64,000 nucleotides of DNA from G963665595 sp963665595 (GTDB taxonomy: Bacteria; Actinomycetota; Coriobacteriia; Coriobacteriales; CADBOM01): positions 124,001 through 188,000 of the forward strand of contig CAXXJK010000004.1 of the NCBI GenBank assembly GCA_963665595.2, read 5' to 3'. Each line of letters opens with the position of its first letter. Within the stretch, counting starts at the first letter, position 1. Both the position numbers and the translations under genes were made by a program. The notes under the pieces were generated by a model that was given only the letters and a program-made list of their open reading frames with translations, searched no databases and was not told the DNA's origin. Shown in pieces: positions 9,583 through 19,261 of this stretch.

Positions 9583-9632
9583 CCCCGCGCTATCGGTTTG
9601 CGATAGAAGGCGTAAACTTCTCCACGGACGGG
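9583..9632. ncRNA. Possible structured RNA element in the moaA / ferredoxin divergent region
   Basis: CTATCG (9590-9595) pairs with CGATAG (9601-9606) around a five-base loop; GAAG (9606-9609) pairs with CTTC (9617-9620); and CCCG (9584-9587) can close the whole with CGGG (9629-9632), giving a compact multi-branched shape on either strand. It could be a leader of moaA (plus) or of the ferredoxin gene (minus). I could not match it to the molybdenum-cofactor riboswitch or another known class. Confidence 0.25.
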
Positions 9633-9735
9633 ACCACCAATCTTGCGAATGGAAAAGTGAGCCATTGAGTGGTAACTATCAAATAGTAGGTGACTTTATC
9701 TGTTATAGTTTATGAAGATAAAGAAAGGAGCGTCC

Positions 9736-10746
9736 ATGGGAAAGGACCAGTACGGACGTACGATAGACTATCTCCGTATATCAGTCACCGATAAATGTAA
9801 TCTTCGCTGCATCTATTGTATGCCGGAACAAGGTGTACCATTTCGCGAACACGATATGCTGCTTTCGCTGGAAGAAATTGAACGCTTTGTGCGCATAGCG
9901 GCCGAAAATGGAATTCGTCACATACGTCTTACTGGTGGAGAACCCCTGGTCCGCAAGGGTATCGTCAATCTTGTGGAAGCCATTGCTCACACACCGGGCA
10001 TTGAGTCTGTCGCCATGACCACCAACGGTATTCTGTTACCAAAAATGGCGCAAGATCTTAAGACTGCAGGACTTTCACGCGTAAACATTTCGCTGGACAC
10101 ACTTGATGCTGAACAGTATCGCGCAATAACACGACGAGGCAATATCGACGATGCCCTCGCCGGCATTGGAGCCGCACTGGCAGTCGGATTTGAGCCCGTG
10201 AAGGTAAATGCCGTCGCCGTCCGCTCTCTCGAGCAAGATTTTGCCGGCTTTGCGGAACTTTCTGTAAACCACCCCTTACATGTTCGTTTTATTGAATACA
10301 TGCCTGTAGGAGAATCGTCAGGTAGTAAGGGAGACGGCTGGGACGAAAGCGACGTCATTCCCTCAGAAAAACTCTGTGAAATGATAAGTGACCATGGCGA
10401 AGCTGTGGGCTATGGTCGCCTCGTAGCACTTGATGGCACGCCTGATGCCCCTACCAGTTGGGGGCCTGCGCGCAACTACAAATTCCCCTGCGCGCAAGGA
10501 ACGGTTGGTTTCATCTCAGCGCGATCAAACCATTTCTGTACAACCTGTAATCGTCTGCGACTAACCTCAGACGGAAAACTGCGACCCTGTCTCTTCAGTG
10601 ACACTGAATATGATGCAAAGCATGCATTACGGACAGGTGATGATGAAGCCGTTCGAGCAGTGATTGCTGAGGCACTTATGAATAAACCCCATGAACATCA
10701 TGATCGGGTAGGCACCTCACGTAAGATGAGCGATATTGGCGGATGA
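9736..10746 (+). CDS. moaA: GTP 3',8-cyclase (molybdopterin synthesis)
   Basis: Radical SAM enzyme of the first step of molybdenum cofactor synthesis; with MoaC it turns GTP into cyclic pyranopterin monophosphate. The N-terminal cluster motif CNLRCIYC gives Cys21, Cys25 and Cys28, the SAM-binding LTGGEPL follows, and the C-terminal cluster is seen in CTTCNRLRLTSDGKLRPC. The protein ends in SDIGG, keeping the functional terminal GlyGly. AAGGAG lies five bases before the ATG at 9736 (336 residues); an earlier in-frame ATG at 9712 lacks a site. First gene of the plus-strand moaA-moaC-moaB cluster. Confidence 0.96.
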   Translation: MGKDQYGRTIDYLRISVTDKCNLRCIYCMPEQGVPFREHDMLLSLEEIERFVRIAAENGIRHIRLTGGEPLVRKGIVNLVEAIAHTPGIESVAMTTNGILLPKMAQDLKTAGLSRVNISLDTLDAEQYRAITRRGNIDDALAGIGAALAVGFEPVKVNAVAVRSLEQDFAGFAELSVNHPLHVRFIEYMPVGESSGSKGDGWDESDVIPSEKLCEMISDHGEAVGYGRLVALDGTPDAPTSWGPARNYKFPCAQGTVGFISARSNHFCTTCNRLRLTSDGKLRPCLFSDTEYDAKHALRTGDDEAVRAVIAEALMNKPHEHHDRVGTSRKMSDIGG

Positions 10747-10799
10747 TAGATGTTCCCCGCAAAGCGGTATGATAAAACGATTGGGATGGAAGGCAGATC

Positions 10800-11369
10800 A
10801 TGACTGAAGTAAAGCCCGGAGGACTCAATGCGGGTAACACACGGAATACCGAAGAAGACTCTCTTGTCCTGACACATGTCGATGACCAAGGTGCCGTACG
10901 CATGGTTGACGTGAGTGAAAAAGATGATACTCATCGTGAAGCCGTTGCAGAAGGATTCATCGCTATGCATCCCGACACTCTTGCTATGATAGTAGAGGGA
11001 CGCGCGGCCAAAGGAGATGTTCTCGCCACTGCGCGAGTAGCCGGTATCATGGGGGCCAAGCAAACAAGCACAATAATTCCCATGTGCCATCCACTCAATA
11101 TAACCAAGGCAAAAATCGATCTTGAGCCAATTATGTCCGGAAGCAGAGATGACGGTCGAGTAGGTATCCAGATAACCGCGACTACAGGAGTCACCGGTAA
11201 AACTGGCATCGAGATGGAAGCATTGACCGCCTGTTCGGTTGCCTGTCTTACCATCTATGACATGTGTAAAGCCGTCGACCGCGGCATGGAAATCAGTGAG
11301 ATTCATCTTCTTCGGAAAGAGGGAGGAAAAACCGGCCTCTGGACGCGTGCAAACAATTCGCACGAATGA
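10800..11369 (+). CDS. moaC: Cyclic pyranopterin monophosphate synthase
   Basis: Converts the MoaA product 3',8-cyclo-GTP into cyclic pyranopterin monophosphate. 189 residues; the conserved MCHPL, the GIEMEALTACSVACLTIYDMCKA segment in pieces (GIEMEALTA, DMCKAVD) and the MVDVSEK N-terminal motif are all present. The first ~30 residues are an extension before the usual MVDVS start of the core. GGAAGG is six bases before the ATG. 53 bases after moaA and 60 before moaB. Confidence 0.95.
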   Translation: MTEVKPGGLNAGNTRNTEEDSLVLTHVDDQGAVRMVDVSEKDDTHREAVAEGFIAMHPDTLAMIVEGRAAKGDVLATARVAGIMGAKQTSTIIPMCHPLNITKAKIDLEPIMSGSRDDGRVGIQITATTGVTGKTGIEMEALTACSVACLTIYDMCKAVDRGMEISEIHLLRKEGGKTGLWTRANNSHE

Positions 11370-11429
11370 ACTGCCCGAATGCCACGAACACGTTGAGACC
11401 TGCTATCACCCGGAAGGAATTTTGAGGTC

Positions 11430-11903
11430 ATGAACATCAGATTTGCCATCATTACCTGCTCTGACACGCGTTCTATCGGAGAAGACACTGCGGGAGCAGC
11501 GCTTGAAGAACTCATTAGTAACGAAGGTTGGGAAGTTGCCAGTCACGTCGTGGTACCTGACGACCGCGCAACCATCGGTCGGGCTATAATAGAGGCAGCA
11601 GATGTGATCCTCGCAGATATAATCTTGACCTGTGGAGGAAGTGGCCTGTCGCTTCGTGATAATACACCCGAAGCGACCGCTGATGTCTGCGACCGTATGG
11701 TACCCGGTATTGCCGAGGCAATGCGTGCCTATTCGATGAACATAACGGGTCGCGCCATGCTTTCACGCGCCGTTTGCATGCAACGCAACACGCATCTTGT
11801 CATAAACTTCCCGGGAAGCCTTAAGGCCGCTCGAGAAAACTGGGCCGGTATCTACGAACAATTTGAACATGCAGTGAGCATGACGGCAGGCCAAGGCCAC
11901 TGA
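11430..11903 (+). CDS. moaB: Molybdopterin adenylyltransferase-like protein (MoaB/Mog)
   Basis: 157-residue MoCF-domain protein that adenylates molybdopterin before metal insertion. The nucleotide/pterin loop reads TCGGSGLSLRDNTPEAT where most relatives have GGTG; the NFPGSLKAA motif near the C-terminus is intact. GAGG lies two to three bases before the ATG, with another AAGGA further up. Size and motifs do not let me separate MoaB from Mog. The gene is convergent with copA, 65 bases between the stops, without an obvious terminator. Confidence 0.88.
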   Translation: MNIRFAIITCSDTRSIGEDTAGAALEELISNEGWEVASHVVVPDDRATIGRAIIEAADVILADIILTCGGSGLSLRDNTPEATADVCDRMVPGIAEAMRAYSMNITGRAMLSRAVCMQRNTHLVINFPGSLKAARENWAGIYEQFEHAVSMTAGQGH

Positions 11904-11968
11904 AACAGACTACAATTTGGCCGTACGTCTTTCCCCTTCTCGCATCATAGCGGTTTGTGCGTTCTGCC

Positions 11969-14342
11969 TTAACGTTCTTTTGGACGGAAGCGCTTGAGAA
12001 GTAACGAATTGCCCACAACCGAAACACTTGAAAGCGCCATGCAGGCACCAGCCGCAGCGGCGGGAAGAATACCACAGGCAGCCAGCGGAATCATTATGAG
12101 ATTATAGACAAGGGCCCAGAAAAAATTCTGGTGTATCTTTCGTAATGTTGCCTCAGCAAGCTCAGACGCGACCGCTACATCGCAAACGTCATTCCTCTCG
12201 AGTATAACTTCACCAACTTCAAGAGCGACATCAGAGCCCGTACCCATGACTAGAGCCACATCCGATGTCGCTAGAGCGGGAGCATCATTGATGCCATCTC
12301 CAACAAATGCAACATACGATGACTTATCTCCCAGAAACTGCTGCTTCAAACTATCTACAATTGAAGCCTTCTGATCAGGTGATACTTCAGCGAACACATG
12401 CTTTGCGGGTATACCGATGGCATCAGCCACAGCGTAAGCACTACCCTTGTTATCTCCGGTAAGCATGGAGACGACAACGCCTCTCTCCTGTAAGCGCGCA
12501 ACTGCAGAAGCAGCTGTAGGCCGAACCATATCTGCAAGAGCAAACGCCGCTTGGCACAGAGAGGATGTCCCCGATACTATACGGCCTAAATAGATGACGG
12601 TTCTCCCCTTCTCCTCCCATGCACGCGCCCGCAACGATAGTGACTCCGGTATCGACAGACCTCTTTTTTCCATAAGGACACGATTGCCCAGCAGCCACTG
12701 TGCTCCCTCGATGAATCCAGATACGCCGAATCCAGAAAGGAGCCTGAAACTCTTCGACCATATATCGAGCACTATGTTCTGAAACAGCACGCTGCACCAC
12801 TGCCTGAGCAAGGGGGTGCTCGCTGCGTGACTCAAGTGAGGCGGCAACGGAAAAAAGCTCTGACTCCGATTCATTTGAATCAGCTAGAACGATATCGGTA
12901 AGTTCTGGCTTACCTTGAGTCAGTGTTCCTGTCTTATCAAATACAACCGCTGCAAGCTTTCCCATCTTCTCAAGAATCTCGCCATCTCTGATGAGAATGC
13001 CGATTTCGGCGCCCTTTCCCATGCCGACCATGATGGCCGTTGGTGTAGCAAGACCGAGTGCGCACGGACAGGCCACAACGACAACGGCTATCGCGGCAAG
13101 TACTGCGCGCGGTATCACATCACCTGAATAGATGACACCAACTTGTCCGTTCACCAGAGGAACCGCAAACGCCCATACGAGAAATGTGAGCACCGAGAGA
13201 CCAATGATAGTAGGAACAAATACCGCAGATATTCTGTCGGCAACCCGTTGGACCGGTGCCTTGGATCCTTGTGCATTTTCGACCAATCTCACAATTCGTG
13301 CCAATGTCGATTGAGCTCCGACACGCAGTGCGCGAATGGTAAGCGCACCGGTGGTATTTACCGTAGCACCGACAACCTCATCACCAACCGTTTTATCCAC
13401 CGGAAATGACTCACCGGTAAGCATCGACTCATCAATCGATGAGCTACCTTGTATCACAATACCATCAGCAGGAATTTTTTCTCCTGGTCTGACAACGAGT
13501 GTATCCCCTGCAATAACCTCATCTATAGAAATCGTGGTCTCTTCGCCGTTGCGTATAGCAATAGCTGTTTTAGGCGAAAGCCCTATCAGTGCCTCGACTG
13601 CCTCATTAGTTGAGCCCTTGGCACGTGTTTCGAGAATTTTGCCGAGGAGAACAAACGTAATCAACATGGCAGTGGTATCGAAATATGCCATACCACCATT
13701 TACCGACATTGTCCCACTCAGGGTAATCCAGAGAGAATAGAAAAAGGCAACCGAGGTGCCGAGGGCAACCAGCAGATCCATATTCCCCGCGCGCCGCTTC
13801 AATGAAGCCCACGCCCCTCGATAGAAACGCGCGCCGCAGATAAATTGAACCGGAATGCAGAGCACAAGATTAAGATAGTTAAGTGCCTGCATGAGTGTAT
13901 GATGCGCGGCTTTCTCTCCAAAAAAGAGCATATCCAGTATATGGAGAGTAGCCTCCATGGTCACAGGAATCATAGAGGTGGCTACGATGAGGATGGTTAA
14001 CGTAAGCGCAGATGCAAAAAGTCTTCTATCATGTCTATCGAGTGCTTCTTTGCGTTCGCGTCTGCTGGTATCAACGAGAGGGGCATCAAGGGGAATCACA
14101 TCAGCAGAAAACCCCAGATCTTTGATAGCCATCAGAATGTCGTCTAAGGATATTTCAGATGGATCAAAAACCACCTGCCCGGTATTAGTCGCAAGGTTGA
14201 CAGAACATAACTGTACGCCGGCTGTCTTTTTCCCGATAACCTTTTCAATAATCGCAGAGCATGAGGCACAGCTCATGCCCGTAATGGCAAGTGTTACTGT
14301 TGATAGCAAGGAATCTTCTGATGCTCCATGTTCTGGTGCCAT
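11969..14342 (-). pseudogene. copA: Copper-translocating P-type ATPase, one-base frameshift
   Basis: Class IB heavy-metal pump. The first frame (14342 to 12450) encodes one heavy-metal-associated domain with GMSCASC, the membrane segments, the TGES loop (LTGESFPVD), the metal-channel motif CPCALG and the phosphorylation site FDKTGTLT. It then runs out of homology after ...VEEFQ. The second frame continues with LLSGFGVSGFIEG, includes VGDGINDAPALA and ends KRFRPKER at 11969. The switch falls at about 12743-12746, where a GG doublet on the minus strand has one base too many; deleting it gives a normal 790-residue CopA. Either a real inactivating mutation or a sequence error. The ATG at 14342 has GGAG eight bases upstream. 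Confidence 0.85.
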
Positions 14343-14525
14343 GATATTCTCCACCTCACCAACTGGGCATACCGGTTAGAGCAAAAAATTGTTAGCTGCG
14401 GCTAATATTAAACCATTTGAGATGACTTTTGCCAGAGGACAGAAGAGATTCTGTAATCTCCTCGTAAGCTGATAAGCTCCAAGATATATCTAATAACTAT
14501 GCGCGCTATAATGACTCACGCACCG

Positions 14526-14566
14526 TTTTCACGCTAACATTTCGGTGAAAGTGGGGCGTTTTCACC
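14526..14566 (+). promoter_or_regulatory. Competing inverted repeats in the topB leader
   Basis: GGTGAAA (14544-14550) is complementary to TTTCACC (14560-14566) downstream and, by six bases, to TTTCAC (14527-14532) upstream. The two TTTTCAC copies are 33 bases apart, about three helical turns, so this could be a protein-binding repeat or a small RNA switch. A TATAAT at 14507-14512 could be a -10 box, but no good -35 box is seen. The region is shared with the copA promoter on the other strand. Confidence 0.3.
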
Positions 14567-14599
14567 ATCATAGTTAATTCATGTTCGCTGCGAGGATCT

Positions 14600-16786
14600 A
14601 TGGCCGTTATCATATATGCTGAAAAACCATCGTTAGGCCGAAAGATCGCAGAAGCATTAGGTGCCTCCGCGAAAAAAGGTGGGACCCTCTGTGGCAAAAC
14701 GTCATCAGGGGATGACTTGATCGTAACCTGGGGATTTGGCCATATGGGAGGCTTAGTCTATCCTGAACTCTACAATCCACTCTACCGAAACTGGCGCGCG
14801 CGCCCGTGTCCTTTCATACCCCAAGAATATCAGATAGCACCTCTCGCTGATAGAGGGGTTGAAGAACAGCTTAAGACGGTCTCAGATCTCTTCAAACCTG
14901 AAAATACCATTATTTGCGCAACTGACGACGATCGTGAAGGCGAGCTCATATTTGCCTATGTTTGTGACCTCGTCGGCTATCAGGGCACATTTCAACGAGT
15001 AAGCATAGATTCATTGACAATCAATGGCATTCGCAAGGCGTTTTCTCAGCCCATTGATGGACTGACGCGCAAAAACATTGCCGATGCGGGGCGTGCACGT
15101 GCCATTGCCGATTGGGTTGTAGGGATTAATCTGACCACCGCATCAACGCTTCATTTTATGAAAGGTAAATCAAAGACCATGAGCGTTGGTCGTGTGCAAA
15201 CGCCTACGCTTGCCATGATCGTCGAACGCGAACTTGCTATTCGTGATTTTGCAAGCAAAGAGCTCTTCACGCCAACCGCCACTGTCATTGCCGCCTCAGG
15301 AGAGTCGTACTACGCAAAAAGCTCTCTTGCGTCACGGGAAGATGAAAAACAGGCCGCTGCCATTCTTGCTCGAGTGACCGCCGCTCAGCTGCGTGTCGAA
15401 ACGCTTGAAAGTTCGCAAAAAAAGACACCACCGCCACTTCTTCATTCGCAAACATCCTTGCAGATGGAAGCAAATCGTGTACTCGCACTCACCGCTCAAC
15501 AAACACTTGATTGCAGTCAAGAGCTGTATGAAAAAGGATTTATCACCTATCCCCGTACCTCCAGTCAACATCTAACACACGACATGGCGCCCGCCATGCA
15601 TAAAGTACTTGAAATACTCGGTAAAACCAATCGCTACGGGCATTATGTCAAAGCAGCTCGCATAGAAAATTTCCCCTCAAGCACCTGTGACGACAGCCTG
15701 GTGGAATCTCACTTTGCGATTGTACCAACGGGAAAAATTCCCCAACAGGTAAGCGTCTTGGCACTCTCTCTTTACGACCTTATCGCTTTCTCGCTCATAC
15801 GCCTCTACTATCCCCCTTCTATCGTTGAGGAAACGACCGCAACTCATGTGGCCATCGCTACCACAGACAGTATGGCCGTAAAAGCAGGAGCATTACGCCC
15901 CGGTGCGGTAATCAAAGACGAGGACGGCAACCCTGACAGCTTTATCGCAAAAGGCTCGATCATACGGGAAAAAGGCTGGTGGGCTGTTAACGCTATGCCA
16001 AAACGTGATAAGGAAATGCTTCCGCTACTCAATGAGGGGGATATCAACGAGGCACACTTCGAAATGAAGAAGACCGAAACGAAGCCGCCTAAACGCTATA
16101 CCGACGAGACCCTTGTAGGCGCCATGAAAAGCGCTGGCCGTTCTCTGGATGATGAGGATCTCCGAGAAATTCTTTCAAACCCACGTCATACGGGAATCGG
16201 CACCGATGCCACGCGCGCCGGTATCATTGAGACACTCGTCGCGCGCGGCTTCATAGAACGCAAGAAAAAGCAGATCTATGCAACATTATTTGGAATACAG
16301 GTTATCACGACGTTGCCACTTGATGATCTCAAGAGCGCTTCGCTGACCGCTAACTGGGAACAGCGGCTTAAGGCCATTGAGAATTGCACCGATTCGATGG
16401 ACGAATTTGTCCACGATATCGAAGCGACTACGCGTATCTGGTGTGAAGCAATCAAGACAAGCGACCGATTCATCATCAACCTCGCAACCCCTGACCCTGA
16501 GCTGCACGAAGCCACGTGCCCGTTATGCGGAAGTCCGCTCCGTTTTACTAACGCAGGTGTAGGCTGCGCCGCATACTCCATCACCAAATGTAGCTATACC
16601 GTTTGGGGGACCATTGCGCAGAAAAAGCTTACCAAAAATCAACTCGGCCTCCTAGTGACCAAAGGAGAGACGCCTGTTTATCGTGGGTTCACCAATAAAA
16701 AAGATGAAAAATTTGAAGCCGCTTTGGTCCTTGATCGTCCGAGCGGACGCATACAGTTTAAATTTCCACCTAACGCCGAGAGTTGA
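14600..16786 (+). CDS. topB: DNA topoisomerase III (type IA)
   Basis: ATP-independent type IA topoisomerase that decatenates and relaxes single-stranded DNA regions. 728 residues: N-terminal Toprim domain (VIIYAEKPSLG, then ATDDDREGEL carrying the acidic triad), the catalytic tyrosine in KGFITYPRTSS, and the HTGIGTDATRAG helix motif. One C-terminal zinc-ribbon-like segment is degenerate: CPLCGSPLRF is followed by a single GCAAYSITKC. GAGGATCT precedes the ATG. It lies alone between divergent copA and convergent lepA (19 bases between stops) and is the second type IA enzyme in the window besides topA. Confidence 0.94.
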   Translation: MAVIIYAEKPSLGRKIAEALGASAKKGGTLCGKTSSGDDLIVTWGFGHMGGLVYPELYNPLYRNWRARPCPFIPQEYQIAPLADRGVEEQLKTVSDLFKPENTIICATDDDREGELIFAYVCDLVGYQGTFQRVSIDSLTINGIRKAFSQPIDGLTRKNIADAGRARAIADWVVGINLTTASTLHFMKGKSKTMSVGRVQTPTLAMIVERELAIRDFASKELFTPTATVIAASGESYYAKSSLASREDEKQAAAILARVTAAQLRVETLESSQKKTPPPLLHSQTSLQMEANRVLALTAQQTLDCSQELYEKGFITYPRTSSQHLTHDMAPAMHKVLEILGKTNRYGHYVKAARIENFPSSTCDDSLVESHFAIVPTGKIPQQVSVLALSLYDLIAFSLIRLYYPPSIVEETTATHVAIATTDSMAVKAGALRPGAVIKDEDGNPDSFIAKGSIIREKGWWAVNAMPKRDKEMLPLLNEGDINEAHFEMKKTETKPPKRYTDETLVGAMKSAGRSLDDEDLREILSNPRHTGIGTDATRAGIIETLVARGFIERKKKQIYATLFGIQVITTLPLDDLKSASLTANWEQRLKAIENCTDSMDEFVHDIEATTRIWCEAIKTSDRFIINLATPDPELHEATCPLCGSPLRFTNAGVGCAAYSITKCSYTVWGTIAQKKLTKNQLGLLVTKGETPVYRGFTNKKDEKFEAALVLDRPSGRIQFKFPPNAES

Positions 16787-16805
16787 TGCGCTAAAAACCA
16801 CTACA

Positions 16806-18611
16806 TCAGCCATCGACTTTGAGAATTGCCATAAAAGCTTCCTGCGGCACTTCAACGCTGCCGATGTTCTTCATGCGCTTCTTGCCCTCTTTTTGTTTTT
16901 CGAGCAATTTGCGCTTTCGTGATATATCGCCACCATAACATTTTGCCAATACATCCTTGCGTCTCGCTTTCACTGTTTCGCGCGCAAGCACACGGCCCCC
17001 TACGGCCGCCTGTATGGGTACTTCGAATAGTTGGCGCGGAATGATTTCCCGAAGCTTTTCTGTCAACACTTTTCCTCGCGCATACGCTTTGTCACGATGA
17101 ACAATAAACGAAAGCGCGTCCACTGGCTTTCCCGAAAGCAAGATGTCCAGCTTTACCAATTGGGCAGATTCATAGCCTGAATATTCATAATCAAGAGTTG
17201 CGTATCCCTTTGTCCTGCTCTTCAGCTGGTCAAAATAGTCCATGATAAGCTCTGAAAGCGGCATCTTGTATTTCATCTCGACTGTCGAGGTTGAAAGATA
17301 TTGCATATCGATAAACTCGCCTCTGTGCCCGACAGAAAGATCCATAACCGCACCCACAAAGTCAGGAGGAATAAGAATCTTTGCCGTAAGATAGGGCTCT
17401 TCAATATGGTCAATGGCACTAGGGTCAGGCATATCCTGAGGAGAGTGCAACGCAAGCATGGTCTCATCCGTAAGAAATATATGATATTCAACGGAAGGCG
17501 CGGTTGCGAGAAGATCCAGATCAAATTCGCGTTCAAGACGTTCTTTAATGACCTCCATATGAAGCAAACCAAGAAACCCTACCCGAAAACCAAAGCCAAG
17601 CGCGTGACTGGTCTCTGGCTCATATATCAGAGCGGGATCGTTGAGCGAAAGTTTATCGAGTGCGTCGCGTAGTTCTTCATACTGGTCAGCGTCTATCGGG
17701 AAAAGCCCGGTATAAACCATGGGTTTGACCTCACGATAGCCGGGCAGTTGTTCAGTCGCACCACCTTTTGCCCAGGTGACGGTATCGCCAACCTTTACAA
17801 GCTTGGGATCTTTGAGTCCCGTTACCAGATAGCCTACCTCCCCAACCCCAAGCCTATCGACAGGGACATTGAGCGGACGACGAACGCCGACCTCTTCCAC
17901 ATTAGTTTTTACCCCCGTAGCCATGAGAAGTATTTCATCACCTTTGGCTATGTGTCCGTTCATTACTCGGATAAGAGCCACTACTCCGCGATAGCTATCG
18001 AAATAGGAATCAAAGATGAGAGCTTCTAGCGGTATATCATCGTGGCCGACAGGTGCAGGAATCATTTGAACAATCGCTTCTAACAGCTCATGAACTCCCG
18101 CTCCCGTCTTACCTGAAGCAAGCACTGCCTCATCGGCCGGAATCGCTAAGCCTTCTTCAATTTCAGCACGTACGCGATCAGGATCAGCAGCAGGAAGATC
18201 GATTTTGTTGATAAGCGGAATGATTTCGAGATTGGCGTTCATTGCCATCATTGCATTGGCGACCGTCTGTGCCTGAACGCCCTGAGTGGCATCGACAACA
18301 AGCACTGCCCCCTCGCAAGCAGCAAGACTGCGAGAAACCTCATAGGTAAAATCAACATGCCCTGGAGTATCAATGAGATTGAATTGGTAGCAATTTCCAT
18401 CATCGGCATCATACATGACGCGGACCGCTTGGCTTTTAATGGTTATTCCACGCTCGCGTTCTATGTCCATTGAATCGAGTACCTGTTCGACCATATCACG
18501 CTCGGCGACCGTATGCGTCATCTGTAATACACGATCAGCCAACGTTGACTTCCCATGATCAATATGAGCAATGATCGAAAAATTCCGTATATAACAAGGA
18601 TCCTGTGGCAT
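16806..18611 (-). CDS. lepA: Elongation factor 4 (LepA) GTPase
   Basis: Ribosome-associated translational GTPase. 601 residues; G1 AHIDHGKSTLADR, the RGITIK switch, G3 DTPGHVDF, G4 NKIDLP and G5 SGKTG are present, followed by EF-G-like domains and the LepA-specific C-terminal domain (RKRKLLEKQKEGKKRMK). The ATG at 18611 begins MPQDPCYIRNFSI; an earlier TTG four codons up is unlikely. The ribosome site is weak (GAAAG). Convergent with topB. Confidence 0.97.
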   Translation of the reverse strand: MPQDPCYIRNFSIIAHIDHGKSTLADRVLQMTHTVAERDMVEQVLDSMDIERERGITIKSQAVRVMYDADDGNCYQFNLIDTPGHVDFTYEVSRSLAACEGAVLVVDATQGVQAQTVANAMMAMNANLEIIPLINKIDLPAADPDRVRAEIEEGLAIPADEAVLASGKTGAGVHELLEAIVQMIPAPVGHDDIPLEALIFDSYFDSYRGVVALIRVMNGHIAKGDEILLMATGVKTNVEEVGVRRPLNVPVDRLGVGEVGYLVTGLKDPKLVKVGDTVTWAKGGATEQLPGYREVKPMVYTGLFPIDADQYEELRDALDKLSLNDPALIYEPETSHALGFGFRVGFLGLLHMEVIKERLEREFDLDLLATAPSVEYHIFLTDETMLALHSPQDMPDPSAIDHIEEPYLTAKILIPPDFVGAVMDLSVGHRGEFIDMQYLSTSTVEMKYKMPLSELIMDYFDQLKSRTKGYATLDYEYSGYESAQLVKLDILLSGKPVDALSFIVHRDKAYARGKVLTEKLREIIPRQLFEVPIQAAVGGRVLARETVKARRKDVLAKCYGGDISRKRKLLEKQKEGKKRMKNIGSVEVPQEAFMAILKVDG

Positions 18612-18658
18612 ATTTGCTTTCAAAACTTTCTATGTTTCCGATACTCGGATCGGATAGT

Positions 18659-18931
18659 TTACTGATCGATGATAACGGCAGGAAGAGTGTAGACCCTTCC
18701 GCACCTTGTCATGATAGCAAACGATTCAAAACTGTAACGACACTCCTTGATAAACGCAGGGAACTCCCCCAATAACTTCGTGCGCTTTTTGCAGGACGCG
18801 TGGAGGTTACGTGTGCTGATGCAGAAGGCCTCATCGTTGTCGATACGAATATACGTTAATACGCCTATGATATCCTTAAATTTGAGATAAGGATGTGGTC
18901 GCTGTGTCCCTTGTCGGAGCAATCGGTTCAT
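18659..18931 (-). CDS. Possible small protein upstream of lepA, unrecognised
   Basis: An open frame of about 90 codons, starting at ATG 18931 (or TTG 18943), 47 bases upstream of lepA on the same strand. The C-terminal part (SFAIMTRCGRVYTLPAVI) has a weak likeness to small DUF370/RemB-type proteins, but the start region overlaps the start of the plus-strand gene at 18904 and there is no clear ribosome site. It may be non-coding. The opposite strand of this region also carries a nearly open frame (see findings). Confidence 0.25.
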   Translation of the reverse strand: MNRLLRQGTQRPHPYLKFKDIIGVLTYIRIDNDEAFCISTRNLHASCKKRTKLLGEFPAFIKECRYSFESFAIMTRCGRVYTLPAVIIDQ

Positions 18932-19227
18932 TCGTCTTTGCAATGATTGTGATCGTGGGAATCCTCGTTACTCTCGCGCTCATTTTCTTCCTTTGCTTCT
19001 TCAACGGAGCACACTGCGCGCGCAAGTCATCGCGCGATCATTCAGCTTATTCCACACGCTCTTACTATTCGTCAGGTACTACCCATAATGCGACCTCTGA
19101 TGCCGGTCGACACAACAAAAAAGCGTCATCTCGGACCAATGCATATCGCCAGAAAGCATCAAGCGGCGATCCGATTCGTGCAGAGATCATTGAGATCATC
19201 GATGTAACACCAAAAGAGCAGCACTAA
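18904..19227 (+). CDS. Small membrane protein, unrecognised
   Basis: A 107-residue protein with one N-terminal hydrophobic helix of about 35 residues (GSFVFAMIVIVGILVTLALI and following), then a polar Ser/Thr/Lys-rich cytoplasmic or external tail ending EIIEIIDVTPKEQH. AAGG lies 11 bases before the GTG at 18904; a GTG at 18895 is too close to that site. Its stop codon sits in the loop of a clear terminator. No family assigned. Confidence 0.65.
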   Translation: MSLVGAIGSFVFAMIVIVGILVTLALIFFLCFFNGAHCARKSSRDHSAYSTRSYYSSGTTHNATSDAGRHNKKASSRTNAYRQKASSGDPIRAEIIEIIDVTPKEQH

Positions 19228-19241
19228 GGCTGCTCTTTTTT
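19214..19241 (+). terminator. Rho-independent terminator
   Basis: AAGAGCAGC (19214-19222) and GCTGCTCTT (19229-19237) form a perfect nine-pair stem with a six-base loop, followed by T's to 19241. The stop codon of the upstream membrane protein gene is in the loop. The A run on the 5' side makes it usable from the other strand too, for the SPFH gene ending at 19262 only in reverse orientation. Confidence 0.9.
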
Positions 19242-19261
19242 GATTAAATCGTAGTTACCTT

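Noticed and set aside
9540..9735. Molybdenum cofactor riboswitch upstream of moaA
   Set aside because: The position would fit, but I could not find its conserved loop sequences; kept only as an unclassified structure.
12450..12740. C-terminal part of the first copA frame as a distinct protein end
   Set aside because: After the frameshift the translation loses all P-type ATPase likeness and is rich in Arg, Cys and Ser; it is out-of-frame reading of the second half.
18632..18859. Plus-strand gene with one internal stop
   Set aside because: No family likeness and no ribosome site; too weak to list as a pseudogene, mentioned only in the findings.
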